From Blautia sp. (GTDB taxonomy: Bacteria > Bacillota > Clostridia > Lachnospirales > Lachnospiraceae): a stretch of 60,780 nt of DNA. Position numbers and translations under genes: made by a program. Positions within the stretch are counted from its first letter, which is position 1, and each line of letters begins with the position of its first letter. The notes below the pieces were generated by a model. The model was not told the DNA's origin, searched no databases, and saw only the letters and a program-made list of their open reading frames with translations. Of the stretch, positions 50,608-59,995 are shown in pieces. Location: the NCBI GenBank assembly GCA_017475035.1, contig JAFVGK010000187.1, forward strand, positions 1 through 60,780. Reading direction: 5' to 3'.

Positions 50608-51336
50608 TCAAAGGAAATCCGGCATGGTATTGATGACCAGCTCATAGCGTTCCGGACAGATGAGGCTCTTGCAGGAATGGATCACTTCCCCCTGGGGGTT
50701 CATGCAGACATCTTTCATAAAGAGCATGGCAGAATTCTCTTCGATTCTCAGAAGCTCAGCTTCCTCCCCGGTAGCGTAACAGACGGAAACACGGCGTTTT
50801 CCTCCGAAGGTCTGAATCCCGTGCTCATTCAGGATCGCATAAAGAGAACGTTCCAGATTCTCACCCAGGAGGAATGCATATTTTTGGGAAAAATGATTTT
50901 CCTCCAGGATCACCGGAATGTCATCTATGTAACGAAGACGGCGGATCACGATCACCTTATCGTTTTCGGCCAGTCCCAGGGTCTTTTCATCGGAACCGGC
51001 CGGATCAGCCAGCGAAGCCGACAGCAGTCGGGTACCCGGCTTCTGTCCATTGGCTTCGCAGTTCTGGGTAAATCCCATAAAAACACCCATGTTGCGGGTC
51101 AGTTTTTTGCTTGCCACAAAAGTGCCGATCCCCTGCTTTTTGACAAGGATACCCTCCTCCACCAGGATCTCGATGGCCTTACGAACGGTGATCCGGCTGA
51201 CATCGTAGGATGAACTCAGCTCTCCTTCCGTCATGATACGGTCGCCCTCGTTCAGCTTTCCCGTGCTGATCATTGATTTTATTTCATCCACCAGCTGTTG
51301 GTACAGTGCCACACTGCTTCCCTTGTTCAAACCCAT
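50608..51336 (-). CDS. GntR/HutC-family regulator, FrlR-like
   Basis: This 242-residue protein starts at ATG 51336 with CAGGAGGAAA upstream. The N-terminal winged helix is typical (ALYQQLVDEIKSMISTGKL, VSRITVRKAIEILV). The C-terminal UTRA domain (KVIVIRRLRYIDDIPVILEE, SLYAILNEHGI) binds a phosphorylated sugar in related regulators. Being directly upstream of the FrlD-like kinase and next to the SIS gene, it probably represses the cluster and responds to a fructosamine phosphate, as suggested for FrlR. Confidence 0.85.
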   Translation of the reverse strand: MGLNKGSSVALYQQLVDEIKSMISTGKLNEGDRIMTEGELSSSYDVSRITVRKAIEILVEEGILVKKQGIGTFVASKKLTRNMGVFMGFTQNCEANGQKPGTRLLSASLADPAGSDEKTLGLAENDKVIVIRRLRYIDDIPVILEENHFSQKYAFLLGENLERSLYAILNEHGIQTFGGKRRVSVCYATGEEAELLRIEENSAMLFMKDVCMNPQGEVIHSCKSLICPERYELVINTMPDFL

Positions 51337-51363
51337 GTCATTTTCCTCCTGCCCCAACAAATG

Positions 51364-51378
51364 TTATAATACATTATA
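51364..51378. promoter_or_regulatory. Candidate GntR operator upstream of gntR
   Basis: TTATAATACATTATA, near-palindromic about an AC/GT centre, matches 13 of 15 bases of TCATAATACATCATA at 57128, upstream of the second SIS gene. Confidence 0.5.
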
Positions 51379-51390
51379 TAAAGAATTATA

Positions 51391-52164
51391 TCATTCATTC
51401 AGATCTGATACAAGAATAAGCGACCTTTTTATTCGTTCCTCTGCCTTCTCAAATCCGTATCCGATGCGTTCCGGTGTATGTGCATCCGATCCTGTTTTCA
51501 CGATCTTCCCGCCAAGCTCCCGGTACAGTTTCAGGACAGGCATATCCGGCATGGTCTCTTCCAGGACTGTGCCCATACAGGCTGTATTCACTTCGATCCC
51601 TTTTCCCCGGCAGATGACATTGCGGAGGATCTTTTCCATGATCCCGAAATATCGTTCCTCCTCATATGGAACACCACATCTTGCGCAATGCTTTTTGATA
51701 TAGTCCAGGTGCCCGAGACAGTCATAGATCCCGTACATTGAAAGCCTTTCCATCTCCGCATAGTATGTATCGGCGATCCCCTGCACATTTTTATCCGTCA
51801 GCCGTATCCATGCAAGATCCACATTTCCGAGTTTATGGACCGATCCCAGGATATAATCAAACGGAAACCCCCGGACCATTTCCGCCTCGGAATTATCCAG
51901 GTGAGACTGCCCCAGCTCTACTCCTGCACGGATCACAAGACGGCCGTCGTATTTCTGCCTGCATTTCTCCAGTTCCCGAAAATACCGTTTCAGATAATCC
52001 CTGTCAAAATACCGTCCTCTGATCCCGCCGTAATAACATTCGTAGTGGTCCGTAAAAGCGACTTCCTTCATGCCTTTCCCGATGGCTGCTTCACACATCT
52101 CCTCCATGGAGGCCTTTCCATCAGGAGATATACTTGAATGAATATGATGATCACAGGTAATCAT
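51391..52164 (-). CDS. PHP-domain histidinol-phosphatase-like enzyme
   Basis: This 257-residue protein starts at ATG 52164 with GCGGAAAG upstream. TCDHHIHSSISPDGKAS, VAFTDHYE, VELGQSHL, HLDYIKKH and TGSDAHTPERIG are the metal ligands of the PHP family (HisJ-type). The enzyme might be a general phosphatase acting on a sugar phosphate of the cluster rather than on histidinol phosphate, because no histidine genes are near. It is separated from the ABC operon by a terminator. Confidence 0.85.
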   Translation of the reverse strand: MITCDHHIHSSISPDGKASMEEMCEAAIGKGMKEVAFTDHYECYYGGIRGRYFDRDYLKRYFRELEKCRQKYDGRLVIRAGVELGQSHLDNSEAEMVRGFPFDYILGSVHKLGNVDLAWIRLTDKNVQGIADTYYAEMERLSMYGIYDCLGHLDYIKKHCARCGVPYEEERYFGIMEKILRNVICRGKGIEVNTACMGTVLEETMPDMPVLKLYRELGGKIVKTGSDAHTPERIGYGFEKAEERIKRSLILVSDLNE

Positions 52165-52213
52165 ATATGCTCTTTCCGCTTTATTTTTATAAACGATTTT
52201 TCTTTCAGGTTGT

Positions 52214-52268
52214 AAAAAAGGAGCTGTCACATTAAGCATTTTCATGCATAATGCGATAGCCCCTTTTT
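52214..52268. terminator. Bidirectional terminator after the ABC operon
   Basis: AAAAAGGAGCTGTCACATTA pairs imperfectly with the sequence ending CTTTTT at 52267, giving about 20 paired bases with A and T tracts on the sides. It ends the minus-strand transporter operon. Confidence 0.75.
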
Positions 52269-52366
52269 CAGCAGGACCGGACTTCCCCTATTTGTTCCCC
52301 TGGTTGATCTCCGGGAAAGTCTTTACCTTATGCTGTTCGCTTCGGCCTGCTGGCAGTCAGATGCCA

Positions 52367-53296
52367 TTATTCTACGATGAACGCCTTCAGAGCTTCTGCA
52401 TCAAGATGTTCTGCAGCATCAGCCTGCATCTCAGACCAGAGTCCTTCGGAGCGGATATCAGACCAGAAACCGTTCGCCCATTCCGCAAAGTCCTCATTGC
52501 CATAAGCCATGCAGAGTCCGCAGCCCTTATCGAAGTCATCAGTGGGCTCCCAGGTCAGCTCGTCAATAACCATGAGGTCGTCGTTGGCTGCAATGGACAT
52601 GGCAGCTGAAACAGCGTTCATGCAGCCCAGATCTACTTTGTTGTTCTTAACAGCCATCAGGATATCGGATACCATGCTCAGTTCTTCGATCTGCGCATCC
52701 GGATATACATGCTGTGTCATGGTGATGTCAATGGATCCCATCTGACCCGCCACGGTTACGCCTTCAAGAGTGCCGGTAAATCTGGATGTATCGGCATCTT
52801 TCCTGGCCACATAGCACTCATTGGATTTGTGATATACATCGGTGAACAGCCAGGTCTCTTTACGCTCATCAGTGGGGCTGAGGCGGGTTACGAAATAGAC
52901 CTGATTTGCCTGGAGTGCTGCCATACAGCCGGTGAAATCGGACTCATAGAAATTCACTGTTACTTCTCTGCCAAGGTAGTCAGACAGGCGCGCTGCCATT
53001 TCATACATGGCCGCTACTTCAAATCCGCCCAGAACATCCTTTCCATCCTCTGCTGTATGATAGCAGAATGTGGGGTCATTACCGATGATGCCGACTTTCA
53101 GAACGCCGTTTTCCAGCAGATCGGTGAAAATGGGACCATGCTCTGCTTCAGCATCAAATGCAGCCGCTTCCTCTGCAGCCGCTTCCTCTGCAGCCGTCTC
53201 CTCTGCGGGCTCTTCTGCCATAACGGCCTGTGCGGAAAACATGGATGCAGCCATAAGGCCGGCCATAAGTAAAGCAACGATATTCCTTTTCTTCAT
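52367..53296 (-). CDS. ABC transporter substrate-binding protein (polar amino acid type)
   Basis: This 309-residue protein starts at ATG 53296 with AAAGGAG upstream. It has a signal peptide (KKRNIVALLMAGLMAASMFS) but no lipobox Cys, followed by an acidic EEAAAEEAA low-complexity stretch (about 28-48). A periplasmic-binding-protein type 2 fold follows, with TSRFTGTLEGVTVAGQMGSID and GGFEVAAMYEMAARLS. The nearby permease and ATPase are of the polar amino acid (HisQMP-like) class, as found for uptake of opines and fructosamino acids. Confidence 0.85.
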   Translation of the reverse strand: MKKRNIVALLMAGLMAASMFSAQAVMAEEPAEETAAEEAAAEEAAAFDAEAEHGPIFTDLLENGVLKVGIIGNDPTFCYHTAEDGKDVLGGFEVAAMYEMAARLSDYLGREVTVNFYESDFTGCMAALQANQVYFVTRLSPTDERKETWLFTDVYHKSNECYVARKDADTSRFTGTLEGVTVAGQMGSIDITMTQHVYPDAQIEELSMVSDILMAVKNNKVDLGCMNAVSAAMSIAANDDLMVIDELTWEPTDDFDKGCGLCMAYGNEDFAEWANGFWSDIRSEGLWSEMQADAAEHLDAEALKAFIVE

Positions 53297-53364
53297 CGTT
53301 ATATCTCCTTTCATTATATACCAGTGGGAAGGGGGAACACCATCCCGATAAGGTAACCGGTTCA

Positions 53365-54108
53365 TTACAGCATTTTGCTGAGAAAATTCTTTGTTCTCTG
53401 GTGCTGCGGGTTATTGATCACATCTTTGGGGTTGCCTTCTTCCACAATATAGCCGCCGTCCATAAAGATCACGCGGTCTCCGACTTCTCTGGCAAATCCC
53501 ATTTCATGAGTAACCACCACCATCGTCATACCGTCCCTGGCGAGCTGTCTCATGATCTGCAGAACCTCCCCGACCATTTCCGGGTCGAGTGCAGATGTCG
53601 CTTCGTCAAAGAGGATAACCTCCGGGTCCATGGCCAGGGTACGGGCTATGGCCACACGCTGCTTCTGTCCTCCGGAAAGCTGAGCCGGGTATGCTTCGAT
53701 CTTACTCTCCAGGCCTACCCGTTTTAAGAGCTCGCGGGCCTTTTTGTCTGTTTCGGCAGGATCTGCCTTGAGCACCTTAAGAGGACCGATCGTCACGTTC
53801 TGCAGTACGCTCAGGTTTTCAAACAGATTGAACAGCTGGAAGACCATTCCTATTTTTTCCCGGTACTCGTCGATCTTCATATCTTTGTGCAGGATGGACT
53901 TGCCGTGATACTCAATATCGCCTTCTGAGGGTTTTTCCAGCAGGTTAAGGCACCGGAGAAATGTGGATTTTCCGGATCCTGACGGCCCGATCACCACCAC
54001 CACTTCGCCTTTGTGAATGTCAACATCCACACCCTTCAGCACTTCCAGGCTTCCAAACGATTTCTTCAGTCCCCGCACCTTTAATACAACGTTTTTTTCA
54101 TCAGTCAT
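53365..54108 (-). CDS. ABC transporter ATP-binding protein
   Basis: This 247-residue protein has Walker [10 protein letters not shown] (near residue 39), signature LSGGQKQR, Walker [14 protein letters not shown] and H-loop VVTHEM, all in place. It is of the GlnQ/HisP type. It overlaps the permease gene by 8 nt, so the proteins are made together. Confidence 0.95.
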   Translation of the reverse strand: MTDEKNVVLKVRGLKKSFGSLEVLKGVDVDIHKGEVVVVIGPSGSGKSTFLRCLNLLEKPSEGDIEYHGKSILHKDMKIDEYREKIGMVFQLFNLFENLSVLQNVTIGPLKVLKADPAETDKKARELLKRVGLESKIEAYPAQLSGGQKQRVAIARTLAMDPEVILFDEATSALDPEMVGEVLQIMRQLARDGMTMVVVTHEMGFAREVGDRVIFMDGGYIVEEGNPKDVINNPQHQRTKNFLSKML

Positions 54109-54754
54109 GTTCGTGCAGCTTCCTTTCCAGTACGCCCACCAGCTTCTTCAGAATATAGGTCATGATGAAGTAGATGAAGGCGGTGACGATCAGCGGCTCG
54201 AACGCCAGGAACGTATTGGCGCGAACCGAATTGGATGTGTAAGTCAGCTCATGAAGAGCAATGACAGAGACGATGGAAGTGTTCTTGATCAACAGAATAA
54301 ACTCATTTACCAGAGACGGAAGGATGTTCTTGATCGCCTGTGGAATGATGATGTACCAGTAACCCTGCAGATTGGACATGCCGATACATCTTGCGGCTTC
54401 CATCTGCCCTTTATTGACCGCCTGCAGACCGGCACGGGTATGCTCGGCGATGTACACGGAACTGTTGATCGTAAGAGACAGTACGGCGGCCCAGAACTGC
54501 GGCAGCTGTGTGGCGATGCCGTAATAGATGATGAAGATCTGGACCATGACCGGAACGCCGCGGATAAAGTTGATCCAGCCATCGATAATGGTGCTGATGA
54601 TCCTGTAATTCTGTACCCGGATCATCCCTATAAATACACCCAGGATGGTCGCGAAGATCAGTGTCCAGAAAGCAAGCTGTAGTGTTACCTTGGCACCGTT
54701 GACATAGTAGAACCAGTATTTCTGCAGGAATGTAAAATTCATTCCGAAAATCAT
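54101..54754 (-). CDS. ABC transporter permease (polar amino acid type)
   Basis: This 217-residue protein starts at ATG 54754 with GGAGAAGAGG upstream. Several membrane helices are visible, with the EAA loop-like segment [21 protein letters not shown], typical of HisM/GlnP permeases. Only one permease is present, so it may act as a homodimer. Confidence 0.92.
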   Translation of the reverse strand: MIFGMNFTFLQKYWFYYVNGAKVTLQLAFWTLIFATILGVFIGMIRVQNYRIISTIIDGWINFIRGVPVMVQIFIIYYGIATQLPQFWAAVLSLTINSSVYIAEHTRAGLQAVNKGQMEAARCIGMSNLQGYWYIIIPQAIKNILPSLVNEFILLIKNTSIVSVIALHELTYTSNSVRANTFLAFEPLIVTAFIYFIMTYILKKLVGVLERKLHEHD

Positions 54755-54797
54755 GCTTTCACCTCTTCTCCAGCATATCATAAAGCAGTCCGCTTTT

Positions 54798-55226
54798 TTA
54801 CTCACCCATGATCTCGATCATGTATTTCCGGATCTGCAGGCCATCGAGTTCTACAAAATAAATATCCTGTGCCCCACCGCAATATAGCTGGCCGTCTATG
54901 ACCGGGAAGATACAATGATTTCCGCCCAGCATGGATTTCAGATGTCCCGGGGAATTCCCTGAGCATGTGCCGTATGTGGGGAGCATGTGAGTATGAACAT
55001 AGTCCCCATGAGTAGGAACCAGGCGTTCCAGTGTTGCCTGGATGTCTTTTTCTACACAGGGAAGGCTTTCGTTGACCATGATGCTGGTCGTCGTGTGTTT
55101 TGTGATCACGGCGACCATACCATTGGTGATGCCGCTTTCTTCTACTGCCTTTTTTACCTCATCCGTGATAAGGATCATGTCGAATTCCTTTTTCGACATC
55201 ACCTGTTTTTCAACAAGCTTTACCAT
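54798..55226 (-). CDS. YjbQ family (UPF0047) protein
   Basis: This 142-residue protein has AAAGGAG before ATG. The motif VAVITKHTTTSIMVNESLP and the C-terminal GAQDIYFVELDG are conserved in YjbQ, described as thiamine phosphate synthase-like or metal-dependent phosphotransferase proteins. It lies between the transporter and the amidohydrolase in a tight operon. A role in sugar phosphate handling is possible but not shown. Confidence 0.88.
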   Translation of the reverse strand: MVKLVEKQVMSKKEFDMILITDEVKKAVEESGITNGMVAVITKHTTTSIMVNESLPCVEKDIQATLERLVPTHGDYVHTHMLPTYGTCSGNSPGHLKSMLGGNHCIFPVIDGQLYCGGAQDIYFVELDGLQIRKYMIEIMGE

Positions 55227-55229
55227 CGA

Positions 55230-56078
55230 TTACTCCTTTCCCAGGAACCGCAGGGCGTTTCCTCCCAGTACGGCTTTCATCACATCATCCCGCAGGGGAA
55301 GGTTTCTGATCCCATCCAGCGAACGGACATGGCGGAAACGGGGATTGTTGGATCCGAACATCACCTTGTCCCAGAAGCAGTTCTGCAGCCAGTTCACATT
55401 CATGTTCACGGTAAACATCTGTTCATAGAAACGCCGGGGAGAATCCATATATACCATCGAAGTATCCGCGTACACATTGGGATATTTCATCAGAAGCATG
55501 ATCGTTTCCATCCACCAGGGAAAACCCATGTGTGCCAGGCAGAACCGGAGTTCCGGATAATCGCAGGCTACATCTTCAAAGAGAATGGGCCGTGAATATT
55601 TGGAAGGTGTATCCGGTTCCCAGCTGTATCCGGAATGGAACATGATGGGCTTGTTTTCTTTCTGGCAGATTTCATAGAGGGGACGCAGACGTTCGTCATC
55701 CGGGAACATATGCAGCCGGGAAAGATTCAGTTTCAGGCCGGAAAGCTTCTGCTCACCAAATGCTTTGTACAGCACTTCTGCCGCATCTTTTCTCCGGGGA
55801 TCCACGCCCGCAAATCCGATAAACCTGTCTGGCGCAGAAGCTACGATTTCCGTCATCTCTTCATTGCTTACGATGGGGCGTTCCATCTGTGTGCTGTAAT
55901 CCTCCGGAAGAAGAACTACCTGATCGACTTTGGCATCATCCAGAAGGATCTTTTCGAACTCCACCGGATTGATCCCGGATTTATATACACCAAAAGCCTG
56001 CTTCCGGAACTCCAGTGTTTCCGGGTCTTTGTTGATCACGTCAAACAGCAGTGGATGAGCATGTACATCTATTACCAT
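55230..56078 (-). CDS. Amidohydrolase (TIM-barrel metal hydrolase)
   Basis: This 282-residue protein starts at ATG 56078 with AAAGGAGAAA upstream. MVIDVHAHPLLFD at the N-terminus has the HxH metal pair, GLKLNLSR and PIMFHSGYS give further ligands, and VMFGSNNP lies where the last ligand Asp sits in many members, here replaced by Asn. It resembles amidohydrolase_2 (PF04909) enzymes. The substrate may be an amide or lactone product of the pathway. Confidence 0.85.
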   Translation of the reverse strand: MVIDVHAHPLLFDVINKDPETLEFRKQAFGVYKSGINPVEFEKILLDDAKVDQVVLLPEDYSTQMERPIVSNEEMTEIVASAPDRFIGFAGVDPRRKDAAEVLYKAFGEQKLSGLKLNLSRLHMFPDDERLRPLYEICQKENKPIMFHSGYSWEPDTPSKYSRPILFEDVACDYPELRFCLAHMGFPWWMETIMLLMKYPNVYADTSMVYMDSPRRFYEQMFTVNMNVNWLQNCFWDKVMFGSNNPRFRHVRSLDGIRNLPLRDDVMKAVLGGNALRFLGKE

Positions 56079-56092
56079 GTCTGTTTCTCCTT

Positions 56093-56917
56093 TTATCCTT
56101 TGTGTTTCTCTTCCAGGTACGGGTGGAAAACGCCTACGACTTTTGATGAACGCAGTGCGCCGGACTGTATGCATTCCGGGATCGGTTTCCCGTCCATCCA
56201 TCCGGATATGAATCCGGCAAAATAGGAATCTCCCGCTCCGACGGTATTGACTACTTTCTTTGCAGGCACGATCTCCCCACGGTAGAATTCTTTCCCGTCA
56301 TAAACCAGAGATCCCTTTTCTCCGAAGGTCGCGATCATGGCCTTTGCTCCGAGACTGCATCCATACCTGAGAAATTCTTTTCCCTCTTCGATATTGTCTT
56401 CGAAGGAGCAGAGCCCGACTTCGATATTGGACAGTACCGTTTCCATTTCTTCGTGTTCATGGCGGAAGGAAAGATCAAAAAAGATCTTTGCCCCACCCTT
56501 GCGGATACGGGAAAGCTGCGGGATCAGGCGCCCGGTGAAATCGGTATGGACATAATCCTGACGGCTGAGGAATTCTATGGCCTCCTCCGAAAACTGATAC
56601 CCGGTCATTACACCGTCCTGAAACGTATTGTGTACCCGGTCATACCCGTTTTTCAGGTAGAGATCTACACAGGGCGTCACGCCGCCCGGGATAATATCCA
56701 GCTGTGAACAGTCTATTCCTTTCCGGGAAAAAACCTCCACCACCATTTTTCCGTATGTATCGTCCGAAATCGCAGAGACTACGGAGGAGCAGAGATCACT
56801 TCGCATATCCAGAAGATTGAAAAGGACATCCACCCCGTTCCCTGTGACATAACAGCGATTATCCATCTGAGGATAGTAATCGATGCAGACATAGCCGGCT
56901 GCGGCAAACCGGATCAT
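56093..56917 (-). CDS. Second PfkB kinase (FrlD-like paralogue)
   Basis: This 274-residue protein starts MIRFAAAGYVCIDYYPQM. The strongest motif is NTVGAGDSYFAGFISGW at the C-terminus; the N-terminal PGGNALNIA block of the first kinase is replaced by TGNGVDVLFNLLD, which implies a different sugar or amino acid pocket. It lies in the amidohydrolase/YjbQ/transporter operon. Two kinases and two SIS proteins suggest two related substrates. Confidence 0.85.
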   Translation of the reverse strand: MIRFAAAGYVCIDYYPQMDNRCYVTGNGVDVLFNLLDMRSDLCSSVVSAISDDTYGKMVVEVFSRKGIDCSQLDIIPGGVTPCVDLYLKNGYDRVHNTFQDGVMTGYQFSEEAIEFLSRQDYVHTDFTGRLIPQLSRIRKGGAKIFFDLSFRHEHEEMETVLSNIEVGLCSFEDNIEEGKEFLRYGCSLGAKAMIATFGEKGSLVYDGKEFYRGEIVPAKKVVNTVGAGDSYFAGFISGWMDGKPIPECIQSGALRSSKVVGVFHPYLEEKHKG

Positions 56918-57127
56918 TTATATCCCTCCTTTTAACTCTTCTCGTGACTGGATGATATAGTCTCAAGAAACCAATACGTCATATATCGTCATATCCTAAT
57001 GCTTATATTATTATATGTCGTTATGTTTGTCAACTGTTTTTTTGGAATTTCACGCGACTGTACTCTACAGAGATACCGGATTATTAAAGGATTGAAGGGA
57101 AACTGTTTACAGCTTCGGGATAATATG

Positions 57128-57142
57128 TCATAATACATCATA
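57128..57142. promoter_or_regulatory. Candidate GntR operator upstream of the second SIS gene
   Basis: TCATAATACATCATA matches the site upstream of gntR at 13 of 15 positions. It lies in the divergent gap between the second PfkB operon and the second SIS gene, where further AT-rich dyads (57000-57030) occur. Confidence 0.5.
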
Positions 57143-57186
57143 CTACAATTCCAGGCTATCAGAAATTGTACAGGAGGAGCAGAAGG

Positions 57187-58170
57187 ATGAACACAGAGAA
57201 TCTTAGAAAGCTTATAGAAAAAATTGATCATGAGAGAACAGGCGGGATCAGAAGTTTAGTCTTTATTGCTGCCGGAGGTTCAAACGGCGGAAATTATCCG
57301 GCCCAGTATTTTATGGACAGAGAAAGCCGGACGATCCGGACACAGTTTTTTACCAGCAATGAATTTGTCTATGCACCTCCAAAGTTTATCAATCTGAATA
57401 CACTGGCGGTCATAACATCGATGCGGGGTACGCCGGAGACCTGCAGAGCTGCTGCTGTCGCCAAAGAAATGGGTGCCGTGACGATCGGATTATATATACA
57501 GGAATCAGAACTCACTGAAATCTGTGACTACAATATTAAATATGAAAGTATTATGTCAGACGATGCGGATCAGGGAAATACGAATGCAGCCTGGGGACTG
57601 AAGATAGCCATGACGGTACTCGACGTTGTGGAAGGCTACAGGCATTATGACAAAGCAATGGCGGCATTTTCTCTTGTGGATCCCATATACCGCGAAGCAG
57701 TCAGTCGTACCAGGGATCTTGCAGCAGTGTGGGCAGAAAAAAACAAAGAAGAAAAGAGCATCATCGTAATGGGAAGCGGCCCTGCCTCAGCTGCGGCATA
57801 TATTTTTTCCATCTGTAATATTATGGAAATGCTTCAGATATCATCCCCGACAGTAAACTGCTGCGAATTTTTCCACGGACCTTTTGAAGTGATCAACAAA
57901 GACACATCCGTTTTTCTTCTTTTGTCCGCAGGAAGAGTGAGGGCTGCCGATGAGAGGGTCATTGACTTTATGAACCGCTATGGGGGAGAAAAGTTTTATA
58001 TCCTCGATGCGAATGAGACAGGTCTTGAACAGTTTGATGAAGATATCCGGGAATACTATAATCACCTGATTTTTGCCCCGATTCTCAACAATGTCTATAT
58101 GAAAGCGCTGGCCGCAGCCACACATAAAGACTATATGGACCGGACCTATATGTGGAAAGTCAGATACTGA
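57187..58170 (+). CDS. Second SIS-domain deglycase-like protein
   Basis: This 327-residue paralogue of the 48584 gene starts at ATG 57187 with AGGAGGAGC upstream. It keeps IRSLVFIAAGGSNGGNYPAQ, the second-domain FFHGPFEVIN and the YMWKVRY end, but the first substrate loop reads MRGTPETCRAA and the region before the catalytic FFHGPFE is different. It diverges from the operon with the second kinase, which suggests a dedicated pair for a second Amadori product. Confidence 0.82.
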   Translation: MNTENLRKLIEKIDHERTGGIRSLVFIAAGGSNGGNYPAQYFMDRESRTIRTQFFTSNEFVYAPPKFINLNTLAVITSMRGTPETCRAAAVAKEMGAVTIGLYIQESELTEICDYNIKYESIMSDDADQGNTNAAWGLKIAMTVLDVVEGYRHYDKAMAAFSLVDPIYREAVSRTRDLAAVWAEKNKEEKSIIVMGSGPASAAAYIFSICNIMEMLQISSPTVNCCEFFHGPFEVINKDTSVFLLLSAGRVRAADERVIDFMNRYGGEKFYILDANETGLEQFDEDIREYYNHLIFAPILNNVYMKALAAATHKDYMDRTYMWKVRY

Positions 58171-58193
58171 AGTGATGACTATACAGACGGGGA

Positions 58194-58243
58194 ATAAAAA
58201 AGCAGGAACAGTATCTCCTGTAAACAGAGATACTGTTCCTGCT
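58194..58243 (-). terminator. Terminator of the minus-strand genes
   Basis: A 17-bp perfect stem (58201-58217 with 58227-58243) with a 9-nt loop, followed on the minus strand by six T. It closes the truncated GH127 gene and also stops the second SIS gene from the other side. Confidence 0.92.
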
Positions 58244-58251
58244 CAGCAACC

Positions 58252-58997
58252 TCACAGCTCCGCGCGCATCCAGACCAGCATTTCTCCCACCCCGCGGTTA
58301 TTCCAGTATGGATAGGGGACTGTCGTAAAGGTAAATTCTCACCCGCGCCGCGGGCATCGACAAAATACTTTGCCTGATCCAGATATTTCTTTTCACCTGT
58401 CACCTGGTAGAGCTTGATCAGGCCGATCTCGACCTCCTCATGACCGGGATACCCGTGTATCTTGCCCTCCTCTGTCCCGAATGTGTCGATGATCAGGTCG
58501 GCAAAGCGGCACATGCAGTCAAGGAATTTTCTTTTTCCGGTGCCGAGATAATACGCGACCGCGGCTTCCATCAGATGGCCGGCCGTATACAGCTCGTGTC
58601 CTTCGCACAGATCGCTCCATCTTCCTTCCGGATCCGTCAGTGTATAGAATGTATTGATGTATCCGTCCGCGCACTGATCCTCCGCGATCAGATCGATCAC
58701 TTCGTCGGCTGTTTTTTCCAGTTCTTCATCCTTATGATCCGCCAGGGTAAACCCGACCGCTTCAAGCCATTTTGCCGCATCGGTATCCTGGAAAGGCGCT
58801 CCGTAAAAAGCACCGGAGGATCTGCCGGCAGCGATCCGGAAATTTTCAAGACAGTGGCTGGGCTCGGCATCGCCGATCCTGTTATTGATGGCATCCCACT
58901 GATAGGGGAGAATAGCTTTCCGCACCAGGTCGACATGCCTGGACCAGAAAGGATCCCGGATACAGACACTGCCCGGTTTCAACGATTGCAGTCTCAT
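58252..58997 (-). pseudogene. GH127 beta-L-arabinofuranosidase-like gene with large internal deletion
   Basis: Residues 1 to about 210 start MRLQSLKPGSVCIRDPFWSR and include GAFYGAPFQDTDAAKWLEA and CEGHELYTAGHLMEAAVAYY, typical of GH127. At about 58340 the text jumps, in another frame, to PYPYWNNRGVGEMLVWMRAE and a stop, which is the family's C-terminal end. Full members have about 650 residues, so roughly 400 were deleted and the product is inactive. Confidence 0.75.
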
Positions 58998-59049
58998 ATC
59001 AATCTCCATTTCTTCGTCATAAAAAACGACATGCTATTTCAGCGGAATA

Positions 59050-59640
59050 TCAGTCCTTCAGACCGGACATCATCACACCCTTTACAAACGCGTCCTGGGC
59101 AAAAAGGAAGGCGATCAGGACCGGAAGGACCGCGATCACGGAAGCCGCCATCAGCACAGGCCAGTCGGTCGAATACATACCCTTCATTCGGGCTAGACCC
59201 AGCGGAAGTGTATACTTTCTGTCATTGTTGAGATAGATCAGCGGTGTGAAGTAGTCATTCCAGACATTCATAAAACAGAAGATGCACAGTGTCGCGATGG
59301 TCGACTTGGCCAGCGGAAGGGCGATCCGGAAGAAGATCATCAATGGATTGCACCCGTCGATCTTGGCCGCATCGATCAGTTCGCTGGGTACCGTAATGAA
59401 AAACTGCCTCATCAGGAAGGTCCCGAACGCCGATACAGACGCCGGCAGCATCAGGGACCAGAGCGTGTTGACCAGTCCGTACCTCGACATCTGCAGGTAG
59501 TTGGTGATGACCGTCACATGGAAGGGGATCATCATCGTACCAAGATAAAGCAGGAAGATCTTGTCTCTCCCGGGGAAATTCAGCTTTGCGAACACAAAAC
59601 CCGCCGAGGCCGAAGTCATCACCTGGAAAAATACAACCCA
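59050..59640 (-). pseudogene. Carbohydrate ABC permease, N-terminally truncated
   Basis: The remaining 190 residues begin MTSASAGFVFAKLNFPG, with EAA-loop text PSELIDAAKIDGCNPLMIFF and FVKGVMMSGLKD at the end, as in MalG-type permeases. About 80 N-terminal residues are missing; the homology stops at about 59640, directly beside IS-like repeats. The gene was presumably cut by an insertion and partner genes are lost. Confidence 0.8.
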
Positions 59641-59995
59641 CGTCGAGACTGTCTGTCTACTAACACATTCTTGAACTTAGGGGCCTGAAAAAGCCTGAAA
59701 TACTGGGGTTTCCGTTACCGGGAGCAGATCGTGCTCGGCGTGATGGAGGCCCTCGTTTATCCTCTGCGGAAACTTGTCAAAAAGCAGGGTCGCGGCTACG
59801 ATTTTACTATTTTTGAAAACGAGACTATGAGATTACTATTTTGAGGGAAACGAGTCAACGATTTTACTATTTTGGGTGGGTCGAGACTATGTGTTTACTG
59901 ATGGACCACACCCGGAAAATGCGTGCACAGGATGTCGGGACAGAGCATACCCTTTGTCGGTATACTAAGGATGCAATGTGAGGGAGGTGAGCGAA
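59641..59995. mobile_element. IS-end-like repeats and fragment of an ORF
   Basis: ACGATTTTACTATTTT followed by GAGACTATG occurs at 59798-59829 and 59858-59891, with a third shorter copy at 59832. Upstream (59694-59844) a 49-codon stretch reads LKYWGFRYREQIVLGVMEA without a start. Repeated end boxes without a transposase resemble a decayed IS21-like end. Confidence 0.4.

Noticed and set aside
50050-51213. Plus-strand frame of 387 codons opposite the PfkB and GntR genes
   Set aside because: Antisense to two genes with unmistakable kinase and HTH motifs.
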